DNA of 64,000 bases from the NCBI GenBank assembly GCA_001704765.1, contig MBFK01000136.1, positions 62,001 to 126,000 of the forward strand. The letters run 5' to 3'. This DNA is from Sinorhizobium shofinae. Its GTDB lineage: Bacteria; Pseudomonadota; Alphaproteobacteria; Rhizobiales; Rhizobiaceae. The position numbers and the translations under genes were made by a program. The notes beneath the pieces were generated by a model, which worked only from the letters and a program-made list of their open reading frames with translations, searched no databases and was not told the DNA's origin. Shown piece by piece: positions 8,505-17,280 of the stretch (its first letter is position 1; each line of letters starts with the position of its first letter).

Positions 8505-8969
8505 TCACCCACGGCCGCGGTAAGTCGGCACGCCCTGATCCGGCAGCCAGACCCCTTCCGGCGGATTGCCGGTCTGCCAGAACACATCGATCGGGATGCC
8601 GCCGCGCGGATACCAGTAGGCGCCAATCCTGAGCCACTTCGGAGAAAGCAGTGACACCAGCCGCTTGGCGATGTCGATGGTGCAATCCTCGTGAAAGGCG
8701 CCGTGGTTGCGGAAGGAATGCAGAAACAGCTTGAGCGACTTCGATTCGACCAGCCAGCCATTCGGCACGTAGTCGATGACGATATGGGCGAAGTCCGGCT
8801 GTCCGGTCATCGGGCAGAGCGAGGTGAATTCCGGCGCCGTGAAGCGGACGACGAAATCCGTGCCCTCATGGCCGCTCGGCACCCTTTCCAGCACTGCCTC
8901 CTCGGGGCTCTGCGGCAGGTCGACCTTTGTTCCTAGTTGTGAAAGTCCTGTTACGTCCGTCTTCGTCAT
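8505..8969 (-). CDS. queF: NADPH-dependent 7-cyano-7-deazaguanine reductase
   Basis: A 154-residue, short (unimodular) type QueF that reduces preQ0 to preQ1 in queuosine biosynthesis. The catalytic Cys lies in [14 protein letters not shown] (near residue 52) and forms a thioimide with the nitrile. The QueF motif E(S/L)K is present as [18 protein letters not shown], and the catalytic His and Glu lie in HGAFHEDC. Its ATG overlaps the stop of the upstream CDF transporter by four bases, so the two are translationally coupled, although no functional link between them is obvious. Confidence 0.95.
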   Translation of the reverse strand: MTKTDVTGLSQLGTKVDLPQSPEEAVLERVPSGHEGTDFVVRFTAPEFTSLCPMTGQPDFAHIVIDYVPNGWLVESKSLKLFLHSFRNHGAFHEDCTIDIAKRLVSLLSPKWLRIGAYWYPRGGIPIDVFWQTGNPPEGVWLPDQGVPTYRGRG

Positions 8970-9892
8970 TTCCGTGATGCTCCACTAACTTTGACGCGCA
9001 CGCCGTGCGCCTTTTCGCCTTCCGGCTCGACATGAATGGCGATCCTCGCGCCCGGATGAATGGCGCGGATCGCATCCTCGATCCGGTCGCAAATATCATG
9101 GGCGTCGCCGACCGGCATCGCCTCGGGCACGACCATGTGGAAATCCACGAAGGTCGCCGGACCCGCCTGCCGTGTCTTCAGATCATGAACACCGAGCGAT
9201 CCGCCGGCAGCGGCGGCGATCGCCTGCTTGATCGCCTCTTCTTCCTCCGCCGGCACGGCTTTGTCCATCAGCCCGTCGATGGAGCGCGAGATGACCTTCC
9301 AGCCCTGGAACAGAATATTGCCGGCCACGACGACCGCAAGCAGAGGATCGAGGATTGCATAGCCGGTGGCAATGGCAAGAACAAGGCCCGCGAGCACCCC
9401 CACCGAGGTGACAACGTCGGAGAGGATGTGATGCCCGTCGGCGCTCAGCGCCGGCGACCGATGCGCCTTGCCGGCGCGGATCAGAACATAGGCCCAGATC
9501 GCGTTAATGACGCCGGCGCCGAAGTTGATTGCAAGGCCGAGCGCCGGGGCATTCAACAGGGAGGGCGCCATCATTTCGGGCACCGCCTTCCAGAGGATCA
9601 AGAGCGCCGCCACGACGATCAAAACGCCTTCGATGACCGCCGAGAAATACTCCGCCTTGTGGTGCCCGAAGGGGTGGTCGGCGTCTGCCGGCTTCGCTGC
9701 GTAGCCGATCACCGCATAGGCGATCACCGCAGCGATGACATTGACCATGGATTCCAGACCGTCGGACAGCAATGCGACCGACCCCGTCACCCACCAGGCA
9801 AGCAACTTCAGCCCCATGACGCTTAGAGAAAGCGGAATGCCCCAAAAGGCGAGCCTTAGAACCGTTCGGTTGTCGGACGCGGTCATCTTCAT
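8966..9892 (-). CDS. Cation diffusion facilitator metal exporter
   Basis: A 308-residue CDF antiporter. It has an N-terminal domain of about six membrane helices and a soluble C-terminal domain (residues 210-300) of the ferredoxin-like type. Metal-site signatures are [14 protein letters not shown] in helix 2, [13 protein letters not shown] in the loop after it, and [17 protein letters not shown] in helix 5. These residues handle Zn, Mn, Fe or Co depending on subtype; the first site has Asp plus Glu rather than the classical HxxxD, so the metal is uncertain. It is transcribed with queF. Confidence 0.9.
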   Translation of the reverse strand: MKMTASDNRTVLRLAFWGIPLSLSVMGLKLLAWWVTGSVALLSDGLESMVNVIAAVIAYAVIGYAAKPADADHPFGHHKAEYFSAVIEGVLIVVAALLILWKAVPEMMAPSLLNAPALGLAINFGAGVINAIWAYVLIRAGKAHRSPALSADGHHILSDVVTSVGVLAGLVLAIATGYAILDPLLAVVVAGNILFQGWKVISRSIDGLMDKAVPAEEEEAIKQAIAAAAGGSLGVHDLKTRQAGPATFVDFHMVVPEAMPVGDAHDICDRIEDAIRAIHPGARIAIHVEPEGEKAHGVRVKVSGASRK

Positions 9893-10059
9893 TCCTCGTG
9901 CAGATGCAAACGAGTTGCAAATGCATGCCCATTGAAACGCAAAACCGCCCGCGCGGGTTTTCGCGCAGGCGGATTTTCATGCACCATATGGGAGATAAAG
10001 AACGGCTTGTCAAAGGCGCGATCGCGACTTCGCGCTTCCAAACCGACGGCGTGACCGCT

Positions 10060-10174
10060 GCTGCATGTTTCCTTAAATCGGAGCCGATCTAAGGATAAAA
10101 ACATGCAGCAATTCAAAGTGCTACAGCGACCTTTGTGCGTCTGAAAGCGTCTGAAAAGACGCACGGCGCTGTAG
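10060..10174 (-). repeat. RIME-type intergenic mosaic element, copy 1
   Basis: Two adjoining palindromes are visible. One is CTGCATGTTT...AAACATGCAG enclosing CTTAAATCGG/CCGATCTAAG (10061-10109). The other (10130-10173) has AGACGCACGGCGC paired with GTGCGTCT arms. The same module recurs at 28538-28638 and 35358-35469 in the other orientation. The sequence matches what is known as RIME1 in rhizobia. It lies between the CDF gene and trpE(G). Confidence 0.8.
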
Positions 10175-10186
10175 TCTGGAAAGGCG

Positions 10187-12376
10187 TCAAGCGGCCTTGA
10201 TTTTCGCCCTTTTCGCCAAATGCGCCACGACATTCTCGATCATCCGCATGCCGGCGTCGCCGCCGAGCGTCATGATCGATTCCGGATGGAACTGTACGGC
10301 CGCCACCGGCTCCTTGACGTGCTCGATGCCCATGATCGTTCCGTCCTCGCTTTCGGCGGTGATCATGAAGTCGCGCGGCAGGGTCGACGAATCGGCAAAG
10401 ATCGAATGATAACGCCCGACCGTCACTTCCTTGCCAAGACCGGAAAAAACGATGCCCGGTTCCAGCACGCGGATGCGTGACGGCTTGCCATGCATCGGGA
10501 TCGCCAGTTGGCGCAGATCGCCGCCATAGGCCTCGGCAAGCGCCTGCAGGCCGAGGCAGACGCCGAAGATCGGCAGGTTGCGCGCCCGCGCTTTCTTGAT
10601 CGTCGCCTTGCAGTCGAAGTCCTTCGGGCTGCCGGGGCCGGGAGAAAGTACGACAAGGTCCGGTTTGACCCGGTCGAAAATTTCCTCGGCAACCGGCGTG
10701 CGCACGGTGGTGACCGTCGCACCCGTCTGGCGGAAATAATTCGCCAGCGTATGGACGAAGCTGTCTTCGTGATCGACGAGCAGGATATTAACCCCGGCGC
10801 CGACGGGCGCGACGTCGCGCGCTGCCTTGGCACTGTTGGCGGATTTCGCATCGCGGATGGCTGCAAGCATGGCGGAGGCCTTCAGTTCGGTTTCGGCTTC
10901 TTCCTCTTCCGGATTGGAATCATAGAGCAGCGTCGCACCCGCCCTCACCTCGGCGGTGCCGTCCTTGATGCGGATCGTGCGCAGCGTCAGCCCGGTGTTC
11001 ATGTCGCCGTTGAAGCCGACCATGCCGATCGCGCCGCCGTACCAGGCGCGCGGGCTCTTCTCATGGCTCTCGATGAAGCGCATCGCCCAAAGCTTCGGCG
11101 CGCCGGTGACGGTGACGGCCCAGGCATGACTGAGGAACCCGTCGAATGCATCCATGTCGTCGCGCAGCCGCCCCTCGATATGGTCGACCGTGTGGATCAG
11201 CCGCGAATACATCTCGATCTGGCGGCGGCCGATCACCTTCACCGAGCCCGGCACGCAGACGCGGCTCTTGTCGTTGCGGTCGACGTCCGAGCACATTGTG
11301 AGCTCGGACTCGTCCTTCTTGGAGTTCAGAAGCTTGAGGATCTGCTCGCTGTCGGCGATCGGATCGTCACCGCGCTTGATCGTGCCGGAGATCGGGCAGG
11401 TCTCGATGCGGCGGCCGGAAACGCGAACGAACATTTCCGGCGAGGCGCCGACCAGATATTCCTGGTTGCCGAGATTGATGAAGAAGGAATAAGGCGACGG
11501 GTTGATCGCCTTCAGCCGGTTGGAAATCTCCGAGGGGCGGCTTTCGCAGCGTTCGTAGAATTTCTGCCCCGGCACCACCTCGAAGAGGTCGCCGCGGCGG
11601 AAGCTCTCCTTCGCCTTGACGACGAGCTCGGCATATTCGCCGGGGCGATGATCCCCGTGCGGCGGGATGCTGTCGACGGTGCGGAACGGCTCGGGAGCGA
11701 TATCCGTCGCCTTGCCCTGCGTCGAGACCCCGTCCTTGGCGAAATCGTAACGATCGATCCAGGCCTTGGCCGCGTAGTGGTCGACGACGAGGATCTCGTC
11801 CGGCAGGAAGAGGACCATGTCGCGCTGGTCGTCCGGCCGGGTGAGCTTAAGTTCGATCGCATCGAACTGAAAGGCGAGATCGTAGCCGAAGGCGCCGTAA
11901 AGGCCGAGGCTTGCATCTTCCTCCGAATGGAACAGGTTCGTCACCGCGCGAAGCACCGTGAAGACGGTCGGCATCTTCGAGCGCTCTTCCTCGGTAAAGA
12001 CGCGGTCGGGCTCATTGATGGTGAGATCGAGGCGGCGTAGGGCCGAGACGCCGAGCGTGATGTCGACGACGGTTTTCAGGTGCTTGGCGATCAGCGCCAA
12101 CAGCACCTCGCCGCGCTCGTTATAGGCTTCGATCCAGAGCGAACGACCGAAGGAGGAGATGGCGAGCGGCGGGTCGACGACGGCGGTGTCCCAGCGTGTA
12201 TAGCGACCCGGATACTCGTAGTTCGACGAGAAGACCGCTCCACGACGCTCGTCGAGCCTGTCCACATAGGACGCGATCGCGTCCGCGTAGGACGCGTCGC
12301 GCCGCCTGCGCGTGACGACAATGCCGCCCTTTGTGGTGTAACTCTCCGCGCCGTCTTCCAGAATTACCGTTGCCAT
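10187..12376 (-). CDS. trpE(G): Anthranilate synthase, fused TrpE-TrpG
   Basis: A 729-residue fusion of both anthranilate synthase subunits, as in other Sinorhizobium. Residues 1-510 are the chorismate-binding TrpE part, with RHPGE-like [42 protein letters not shown] and [12 protein letters not shown]. Residues 530-729 are the glutaminase, with GPGSPKDF, catalytic Cys in [15 protein letters not shown], and His/Glu in AVQFHPESI. It makes anthranilate from chorismate and glutamine at the head of tryptophan synthesis. ATG 12376 gives the known 729-residue form. A Trp leader peptide and attenuator precede it. Confidence 0.96.
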   Translation of the reverse strand: MATVILEDGAESYTTKGGIVVTRRRRDASYADAIASYVDRLDERRGAVFSSNYEYPGRYTRWDTAVVDPPLAISSFGRSLWIEAYNERGEVLLALIAKHLKTVVDITLGVSALRRLDLTINEPDRVFTEEERSKMPTVFTVLRAVTNLFHSEEDASLGLYGAFGYDLAFQFDAIELKLTRPDDQRDMVLFLPDEILVVDHYAAKAWIDRYDFAKDGVSTQGKATDIAPEPFRTVDSIPPHGDHRPGEYAELVVKAKESFRRGDLFEVVPGQKFYERCESRPSEISNRLKAINPSPYSFFINLGNQEYLVGASPEMFVRVSGRRIETCPISGTIKRGDDPIADSEQILKLLNSKKDESELTMCSDVDRNDKSRVCVPGSVKVIGRRQIEMYSRLIHTVDHIEGRLRDDMDAFDGFLSHAWAVTVTGAPKLWAMRFIESHEKSPRAWYGGAIGMVGFNGDMNTGLTLRTIRIKDGTAEVRAGATLLYDSNPEEEEAETELKASAMLAAIRDAKSANSAKAARDVAPVGAGVNILLVDHEDSFVHTLANYFRQTGATVTTVRTPVAEEIFDRVKPDLVVLSPGPGSPKDFDCKATIKKARARNLPIFGVCLGLQALAEAYGGDLRQLAIPMHGKPSRIRVLEPGIVFSGLGKEVTVGRYHSIFADSSTLPRDFMITAESEDGTIMGIEHVKEPVAAVQFHPESIMTLGGDAGMRMIENVVAHLAKRAKIKAA

Positions 12377-12423
12377 TCGCCTCGCTCCGTAAAAGCCCGG
12401 TCTTTCCACGCGGCCCGAATACG

Positions 12424-12455
12424 AAAAAAGCCGCCTCGAAATCTCCGGGCGGCTT
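12424..12455 (-). terminator. trpE(G) attenuator (intrinsic terminator)
   Basis: On the trp strand AAGCCGCC and GGCGGCTT form an 8-bp stem (12448-12455 with 12428-12435) followed immediately by six T residues (12424-12429 read in complement). The 5' arm can instead pair with GGCGGCCTT at 12483-12491, just after the leader stop. That gives the alternative antiterminator expected of trp attenuation. Confidence 0.88.
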
Positions 12456-12490
12456 CATGTCTCAATCACGCATGACTGGTCAAGGCCGCC

Positions 12491-12535
12491 TCAGCGAGCC
12501 CACCACCAGATCGAAATGTTCTGCGTGTTTGCCAT
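12491..12535 (-). CDS. trpL: trp leader peptide
   Basis: A 14-codon ORF encodes [14 protein letters not shown], with three consecutive TGG codons just before its stop. A shortage of charged tRNA-Trp would stall the ribosome there and favour the antiterminator. It lies 115 bases upstream of trpE(G) on the same strand, with the terminator in between. The promoter places the transcription start within a few bases of the ATG, so the leader seems to be translated without a Shine-Dalgarno sequence. Confidence 0.93.
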
Positions 12536-12543
12536 GGGCGAAA

Positions 12544-12572
12544 GTGTTAGCGTGCCTCGCAGCGGCGCGCAA
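12544..12572 (-). promoter_or_regulatory. trpE(G) promoter
   Basis: TTGCGC (12567-12572) and TAACAC (12544-12549) are spaced by 17 bp on the minus strand. A start about 7 bp after the -10 would fall at about 12537, next to the leader ATG at 12535. Confidence 0.6.
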
Positions 12573-12668
12573 GCGGGAAAAACGCAATGGAGCCGCCCGC
12601 TTGGCCCCCGAAGGAGAAGAGGCGGCCCCTTCGAGCCGCCCCATGCGCAGTCCGCGACGCAACGAGGG

Positions 12669-14786
12669 TCAGAACTTCGCCTTCGCGGTTACGAGGAACG
12701 TCCGGCCTCGACCGGTGTCGACCGTGCTGCCGGCGATCGTGCTCGACGCCGGCGTGTAGGTCTTGTCGAAGACGTTCGTCACGCTGCCAGTCAGTTCGAG
12801 ACCGTTCTCGAACTTGTAGTTCGCGAAGAGGTCGACCAGCCCGTAACCGTCGACGAAGGCCGAAGCGGGCGGCGTCACGTTCACCTCGCCGATGAAAGCC
12901 TGTGAAACGGCGTAGAAGCGCGTGCCCACCGTCAGGCGCTGGACCTCCAGGAAGCGCGCCCCGACGGTCGCACTGAAGATGTCATCAGGCAGGTAGCTCT
13001 GTACGCCGAAACCGTTGATCTGCGACGGAAGTTCGCTGTCGGTATGCGTATAGGCGAGATTGCCGAAGATGTAGCCGGCATCATAGGCAGCCTGCAGCTC
13101 AAAGCCTTTTACCGTCGACGTTCCCGGGTTGTTGACAAAGAAGAATTGCGGAATGAATCCGCTCATCGCCATCGCGCCGGTGATGTAGTTGTCCACCCTG
13201 GTATAGAAGTAATTCGCCTTCAACCGGAGGATGTCGCCGGCGTCGAGGACGCCGTCGAGATTGATATTGGCGCCGACCTCCCAGCTATTCGATATTTCCG
13301 GCTCGAGAAAGGGGTTCGGGAAGAACATCTGGACTGATCCCGGATGCGAACCGCCTACGAAAATTTCGTTGGCCGTCGGAGAGCGCGAGGTCTCGGCATA
13401 GGTTACGTAAGGCTGCAGCCAATCGGTGGCATTGACGGCGAGCGTGATGCTCGGGTTGAGGCGGCCGTCCGATCGGTCGACACTGTAGGGGCCCGCCGGC
13501 ATGCCAAGCGGATTGCCGGCACTCACCGAGCCGGAGCCATCGATCGTGAAGTGCTCATAGCGCAGGCCGGCGGTCAGTTCGGCGATGCCATAGGTGAAGG
13601 CGGTTGAATTGAAGATGCCGGTCGTCGCGTTCTTGCCGCTGCCGTTGACGCCACCGCTCGGCTGTGCCGCGCTGTTGATGACATCGTAGTCATCCTGGAA
13701 ATATTCGACGCCGTAATTGGAGCGCACAGCAACCTCGCCAAGGTCGAATGTCGAGGTGTTCGAAATGTCGAAGCCGATGCCGATGTCGGTGATGCGCCGT
13801 CCCTTTGCCGAACCGGCGCCGCTGATATTGCCGTCATATTTCATCTTCACGCGGTTGTAATAGGCGTTCGCGCGCAGATCGATCAGTTCGTTGTCCGGTG
13901 TGTAGGCGTAGTTCGCGCTGACCGTCTGGTTCTTCACGTTCTGGAAGTAGGAGTTCGCGAAAAAATCATTGTCGTAGGACATCGCGCTGAACTTGAACGA
14001 ATGGTCCTTGTCCGGAGTGATCTCGGCCTTTAGGAGGCCGGAAAGCAGATCCTCTTCGGTGAATGGAACTTCGATACCGTCGCCATTGTCGTAATTGCCC
14101 GGGTCGCTCTTGCTGATACCGCCAAGCACCGAGAAGACGTCGTTGAAGCGATAGGCGCCGAGCAGCGATTCCGACCAGCCGCCTCCATTCGTGCCGTAGG
14201 TGGCGACGGCCTGGCCGCCATGGTTCTTGCCGTCCTGGATCAGGTCCTCGATGTCATAGGTCTTGAAATTGACCGAGCCGGCCAGCGCACCGCCGCCGAC
14301 GCCGGTGACGGCGCCGCGGGTAAGGTCGATTTCAGAGAGGAAGGCGGGATCGACATAGGCGAAACCTTGGGCCTCGTGACCGGTGAAGCGGAAGTTCTGA
14401 CGCACGCCGTCGATCATCATGTTGACGCGGCCGGAGCCTTCGAAACCGCGAATATTGACGGCAACGCCGGGGTTTTGCGGGTTGTTTGCCGTCGAGGTGC
14501 CGGGCACGCTGCGCAAGAGATCGTCGGTCTCCTGGCCCGCCTGAAGTTCGATTTCATCCGTGCTGACGACGCTCGAGGGACCGGGCTTCGCATAGGGATC
14601 GGCATCGCGCCCGCCCTTGACGACAATCGGCGAGAGATAGGTCTCACCTTTTTTTGTAGCTTCCGCTTCTTCGGCCTCCGTCTGCCGGGATGCTGTCGCG
14701 CTTTGCGCGAAGCTGTCGGAGGCGACTGACAACGCGAGTGTTGCCGTGCATGCGAGAAGAGCCAGGCGATGATGCCGGTTGAGCAT
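12669..14786 (-). CDS. shmR: TonB-dependent haem receptor, ShmR-like
   Basis: A 705-residue outer-membrane receptor. A signal peptide (LALLACTATLALSVASDSFA) is followed by a TonB-box-like ETYLSPIVVKGG near residues 48-59, a plug domain (DDLLRSVPGTST, NIRGFEGSGRVNMMIDGVRQ) and a 22-strand barrel ending in an aromatic C-terminal residue (VTAKAKF). The layout is that of the haem/haemoglobin/transferrin receptor family, and position next to trpE(G) matches shmR of S. meliloti. Ligand assignment rests on this synteny. ATG 14786 yields a clean signal peptide; the longer reading frame upstream does not. A RirA-type box overlaps the promoter, so expression should rise when iron is scarce. Confidence 0.82.
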   Translation of the reverse strand: MLNRHHRLALLACTATLALSVASDSFAQSATASRQTEAEEAEATKKGETYLSPIVVKGGRDADPYAKPGPSSVVSTDEIELQAGQETDDLLRSVPGTSTANNPQNPGVAVNIRGFEGSGRVNMMIDGVRQNFRFTGHEAQGFAYVDPAFLSEIDLTRGAVTGVGGGALAGSVNFKTYDIEDLIQDGKNHGGQAVATYGTNGGGWSESLLGAYRFNDVFSVLGGISKSDPGNYDNGDGIEVPFTEEDLLSGLLKAEITPDKDHSFKFSAMSYDNDFFANSYFQNVKNQTVSANYAYTPDNELIDLRANAYYNRVKMKYDGNISGAGSAKGRRITDIGIGFDISNTSTFDLGEVAVRSNYGVEYFQDDYDVINSAAQPSGGVNGSGKNATTGIFNSTAFTYGIAELTAGLRYEHFTIDGSGSVSAGNPLGMPAGPYSVDRSDGRLNPSITLAVNATDWLQPYVTYAETSRSPTANEIFVGGSHPGSVQMFFPNPFLEPEISNSWEVGANINLDGVLDAGDILRLKANYFYTRVDNYITGAMAMSGFIPQFFFVNNPGTSTVKGFELQAAYDAGYIFGNLAYTHTDSELPSQINGFGVQSYLPDDIFSATVGARFLEVQRLTVGTRFYAVSQAFIGEVNVTPPASAFVDGYGLVDLFANYKFENGLELTGSVTNVFDKTYTPASSTIAGSTVDTGRGRTFLVTAKAKF

Positions 14787-14901
14787 GGACCAGTCCTTTT
14801 GAAATTGTCGGCCGGGCTTGCTGTTGAGCGGCAAACTCAAGGGCTGGCTGGGCAGGTGTCGGAATCGGGCGAAGACGGACACGCCATCGCCTTATTTAGG
14901 C

Positions 14902-14930
14902 CACATAAAAAACATGAGTAAAAAAGTCAA
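14902..14930 (-). promoter_or_regulatory. shmR promoter with overlapping IRO (RirA) box
   Basis: On the minus strand TTGACT (14925-14930) and TATGTG (14902-14907) are 17 bp apart. TGA-N9-TCA at 14915-14929 fits the iron-responsive operator recognised by RirA in rhizobia and covers the -35 box and spacer, a position suited to repression. The surrounding 60 bp are strikingly AT-rich against the genome average. Confidence 0.65.
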
Positions 14931-15055
14931 TATAATTTTAGGGACATCCGCGATCACGCGCTTCGCTCAACCCGAGCTTTTCTCCTCAGTTTCAGCACAA
15001 TTTGAAACAGGATTGCCCCTCGTGCGTTTGACCACGACAAACGGGAAGGACCTGC

Positions 15056-15883
15056 ATGCGCGCTGTCGGAATGATTCTGATGTCCGCCTTGGTGCTCTCT
15101 GGGGCGAGTCTTCCAAAAAAAAGCCCCCTGCCGGTGGCGAGGCCCGCGAGTCAAGGCGAACAGCCGACGCCCACGCCGAAACCCGCTGCACGGCAGAGTG
15201 AACGTCAAGCGAACGACCAAGAAAAATTGAACGTCCAACCCGGGCGAAACCTACCGCCTGGCTGGAAAGACGACGCTCTTCGCCCCCTGCCCGAAGAAGT
15301 GATTCTCGAGATCGAAAAGGAGGACCCGAAAGCCTATGCGTCCTGTCTCGCCGCGCTGGAGGACATCGGCAGCACGTTTACAGAGATCGCCCGCGTCGAC
15401 GACGGCAAGGGCTGCGGGATCGACAAGCCGATCGGGGTAAGCGCGATATTGCCAGGCGTCGCCCTCAAGCCGGAAGGAGTGATGCGCTGTGAAACGGCCT
15501 TGGCGCTCGCCCGTTGGGCCAAGGAGACCGCCACTCCGGCGGCGAAGGCCGCTTTCGGGCCTGACGCCCGTCTTTCAGCCCTGAACCAGGCTTCCACCTA
15601 TGTCTGCCGGCTGCGGAACAATAGGAGCACCGGCAAGATATCCGAACACGCGCGCGGCAATGCCGTGGACATCGCCTCCTTCAGCCTTGCAGACGGCAAG
15701 ACCATCGAGATACAGCCGCGCGACGAGGACGGCACTCTGACCGGCGCCTTCCAGCGCGCCGTGACGGCCTCCGCCTGTCTGTACTTTACGACCGTGCTCG
15801 ATCCGGGCAGCGATGCGGCGCATGAAACACACCTGCATCTCGACGTCATCGAACGAAAGAACGGCTATCGCTACTGCCGCTAG
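15056..15883 (+). CDS. Exported extensin-like / M15-type peptidase-fold protein
   Basis: A 275-residue protein with a hydrophobic N-terminal segment (AVGMILMSALVLSGASL, probable signal or lipid-free anchor), a Pro-rich linker to about residue 65, and an extensin-like C-terminal domain. Zinc-ligand-type motifs of the LAS/M15 peptidases are visible: SEHARGNAVDIASF (His and Asp, near residue 200) and THLHLDVIER near the end. Conserved cysteines suggest a disulphide-bonded periplasmic fold. By family knowledge such domains occur in cell-wall amidases or carboxypeptidases, but activity of this family is unproven. Confidence 0.8.
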   Translation: MRAVGMILMSALVLSGASLPKKSPLPVARPASQGEQPTPTPKPAARQSERQANDQEKLNVQPGRNLPPGWKDDALRPLPEEVILEIEKEDPKAYASCLAALEDIGSTFTEIARVDDGKGCGIDKPIGVSAILPGVALKPEGVMRCETALALARWAKETATPAAKAAFGPDARLSALNQASTYVCRLRNNRSTGKISEHARGNAVDIASFSLADGKTIEIQPRDEDGTLTGAFQRAVTASACLYFTTVLDPGSDAAHETHLHLDVIERKNGYRYCR

Positions 15884-15905
15884 TGCGGAATTGGTCAGCG
15901 GAATT

Positions 15906-16051
15906 GCCCCTCATCCACCACCGGCACCTTCTCTCCGCGGGCGGGGAGAAGGGGATTTGCGGCAGCCGCTCGTTTCTTTCACGGCGCTGAACGCGGGGGA
16001 GCAAGGACCCTCTCCCCGCGCGCGGGGAGAGGGTGGTCAGGGTGAGGGGCA
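15906..16051. repeat. ABC-type GC-rich palindromic mosaic element, copy 1
   Basis: A composite of two hairpins (CTTCTCTCCGCGGGCGGGGAG type, 15928-15953; and CCCTCTCCCCGCGCGCGGGG type, 16008-16033) with outer arms TTGCCCCTCA / TGAGGGGCAA. It lies between convergent genes and may end transcription from both sides. Confidence 0.8.
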
Positions 16052-16089
16052 AATGTTCCGTCGATCGTCATGCGACGGGCTTTTCCGCT

Positions 16090-16551
16090 TCAGCCGTCCT
16101 GCGCCTTCTCGTATCCAAGCGCGACGAATTCGCCGGAGAAGAGACCGGCGACCTTGCCCTCGGCCATGAGGTCGGCCGTCACCGTGAGTCGCGCCTTGCC
16201 CCGCCGTTCGAGTAAACGCATGAAGCCTGGCCATTGGTCAGCGTCTTCGAGACTCGATCGGGCCGAGAAGGAACCGACGATCGGTCTCAGATAATCCATG
16301 CGGTTGCTCTGGATCACCAGGCGGCTAGTGACGCCGCCCGAGCGAAGCCGGAGATGCAGTAGCGACCAGGCAGCGAGAATCGAAAGTGCCGAAGCGCTCC
16401 CCCCGAAAACCGTTTCGCGATGATTGATGTTCGGCGCTAGCGGCGCCTGAAGGAGGACATGTTCCCACTCCACCGCCGCCACCTCGACCTGCATGGCAGT
16501 GGATAGAGGAATATGCGTATGAAGGTAGGCCTGCAGTTCCGAGGGTGTCAT
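16090..16551 (-). CDS. Hotdog-fold thioesterase-like protein (YiiD_C type)
   Basis: A 153-residue protein with the HIPLSTAMQVEV start and the LAPNINHRETVFGGSASALS segment typical of the YiiD C-terminal-like putative thioesterases. In these the hotdog helix follows an N-H-x-x-T/G-F-G-G-S motif. Members are assumed to hydrolyse acyl-CoA or acyl-ACP thioesters, but their substrate is not known. The ATG at 16551 follows GGAAGC at suitable distance and starts at MTPSELQAYL. An upstream ATG at 16593 would add 14 residues. Confidence 0.72.
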   Translation of the reverse strand: MTPSELQAYLHTHIPLSTAMQVEVAAVEWEHVLLQAPLAPNINHRETVFGGSASALSILAAWSLLHLRLRSGGVTSRLVIQSNRMDYLRPIVGSFSARSSLEDADQWPGFMRLLERRGKARLTVTADLMAEGKVAGLFSGEFVALGYEKAQDG

Positions 16552-16749
16552 TGTGCTTCCATGGTAGGGCGCCATCGGGCGCAAATCGAGCAAGCTTCAG
16601 CACGAATTCTCTTTCAGATTGGCAAAGATTTCCGCTGCCGATTGAACCCATCGCAGATCGACACGATCTATCGATCGGCACCGACGGAAAGCCAGCGCCT
16701 TCCGCGTCTGCTTCGCCCGTAATCACCGCCTTAAGCGAGGAACAATTCC

Positions 16750-17259
16750 ATGCCTCTGACAATGTACACGCTCTCCATACCCGCCTTCACGCGCGGTTTT
16801 TCCGCGCTCGGCGGACTCCTCGACAAGGCAGAGGCCTTTGCCGTGGAATCGGGCACGCCGCTCGACGAACTCTTCAACGCGCGGCTCGCGCCGGACATGC
16901 TGCCGCTATCGGGCCAGATCCAGCGGGCGAGCGACACCAGCAAGAACGCGATTGCCCGGCTGACGACGCTCGAGGTGCCGCGCTTTCCCGATGACGAGCA
17001 GAGCTTCGCCGATCTGCGCGAGCGGATCGCCAAGACGGTGGCGTTCTTCGAAACCGTGACGCCGGAAGAGCTCGATGGCAGCGAGACGCGCGAAGTGACC
17101 CTCACCTTCCCGAGATTGAAGGTGACCTTCAGCGGCGACGACTATCTGCTGAGGTTCGTGCTGCCGAACTTCTATTTCCATTTGACCACCGCCTACGACA
17201 TCCTGCGCCACAAGGGCGTGCCGATCGGCAAGGCGGACTTTATCGGCGGCCTCGATTGA
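16750..17259 (+). CDS. DUF1993 family protein
   Basis: A 169-residue protein with the family's opening (MYTLSIPAFTRGFSALGGLL) and ending (LPNFYFHLTTAYDILRHKGV followed by PIGKADFIGG). The conserved His in FYFHLTTAYDILRHKG and the four-helix pattern resemble DinB/YfiT-type metal proteins, so a metal-binding or thiol-related enzyme is conceivable. No function has been shown. It stands alone and converges on fhs. Confidence 0.82.
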   Translation: MPLTMYTLSIPAFTRGFSALGGLLDKAEAFAVESGTPLDELFNARLAPDMLPLSGQIQRASDTSKNAIARLTTLEVPRFPDDEQSFADLRERIAKTVAFFETVTPEELDGSETREVTLTFPRLKVTFSGDDYLLRFVLPNFYFHLTTAYDILRHKGVPIGKADFIGGLD

Positions 17260-17280
17260 CGACGTGCGGCTGCGCCGCCG

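Noticed and set aside
10490..12040. A 516-codon frame antisense to trpE(G)
   Set aside because: Same shadow effect: it lies wholly within the recognised anthranilate synthase gene and has no motif or ribosome site.
15906..16051. CRISPR-like array from the repeated CTCTCCCC units
   Set aside because: The units are inverted, irregularly spaced and few. They are palindromic mosaic elements and no cas gene is present.
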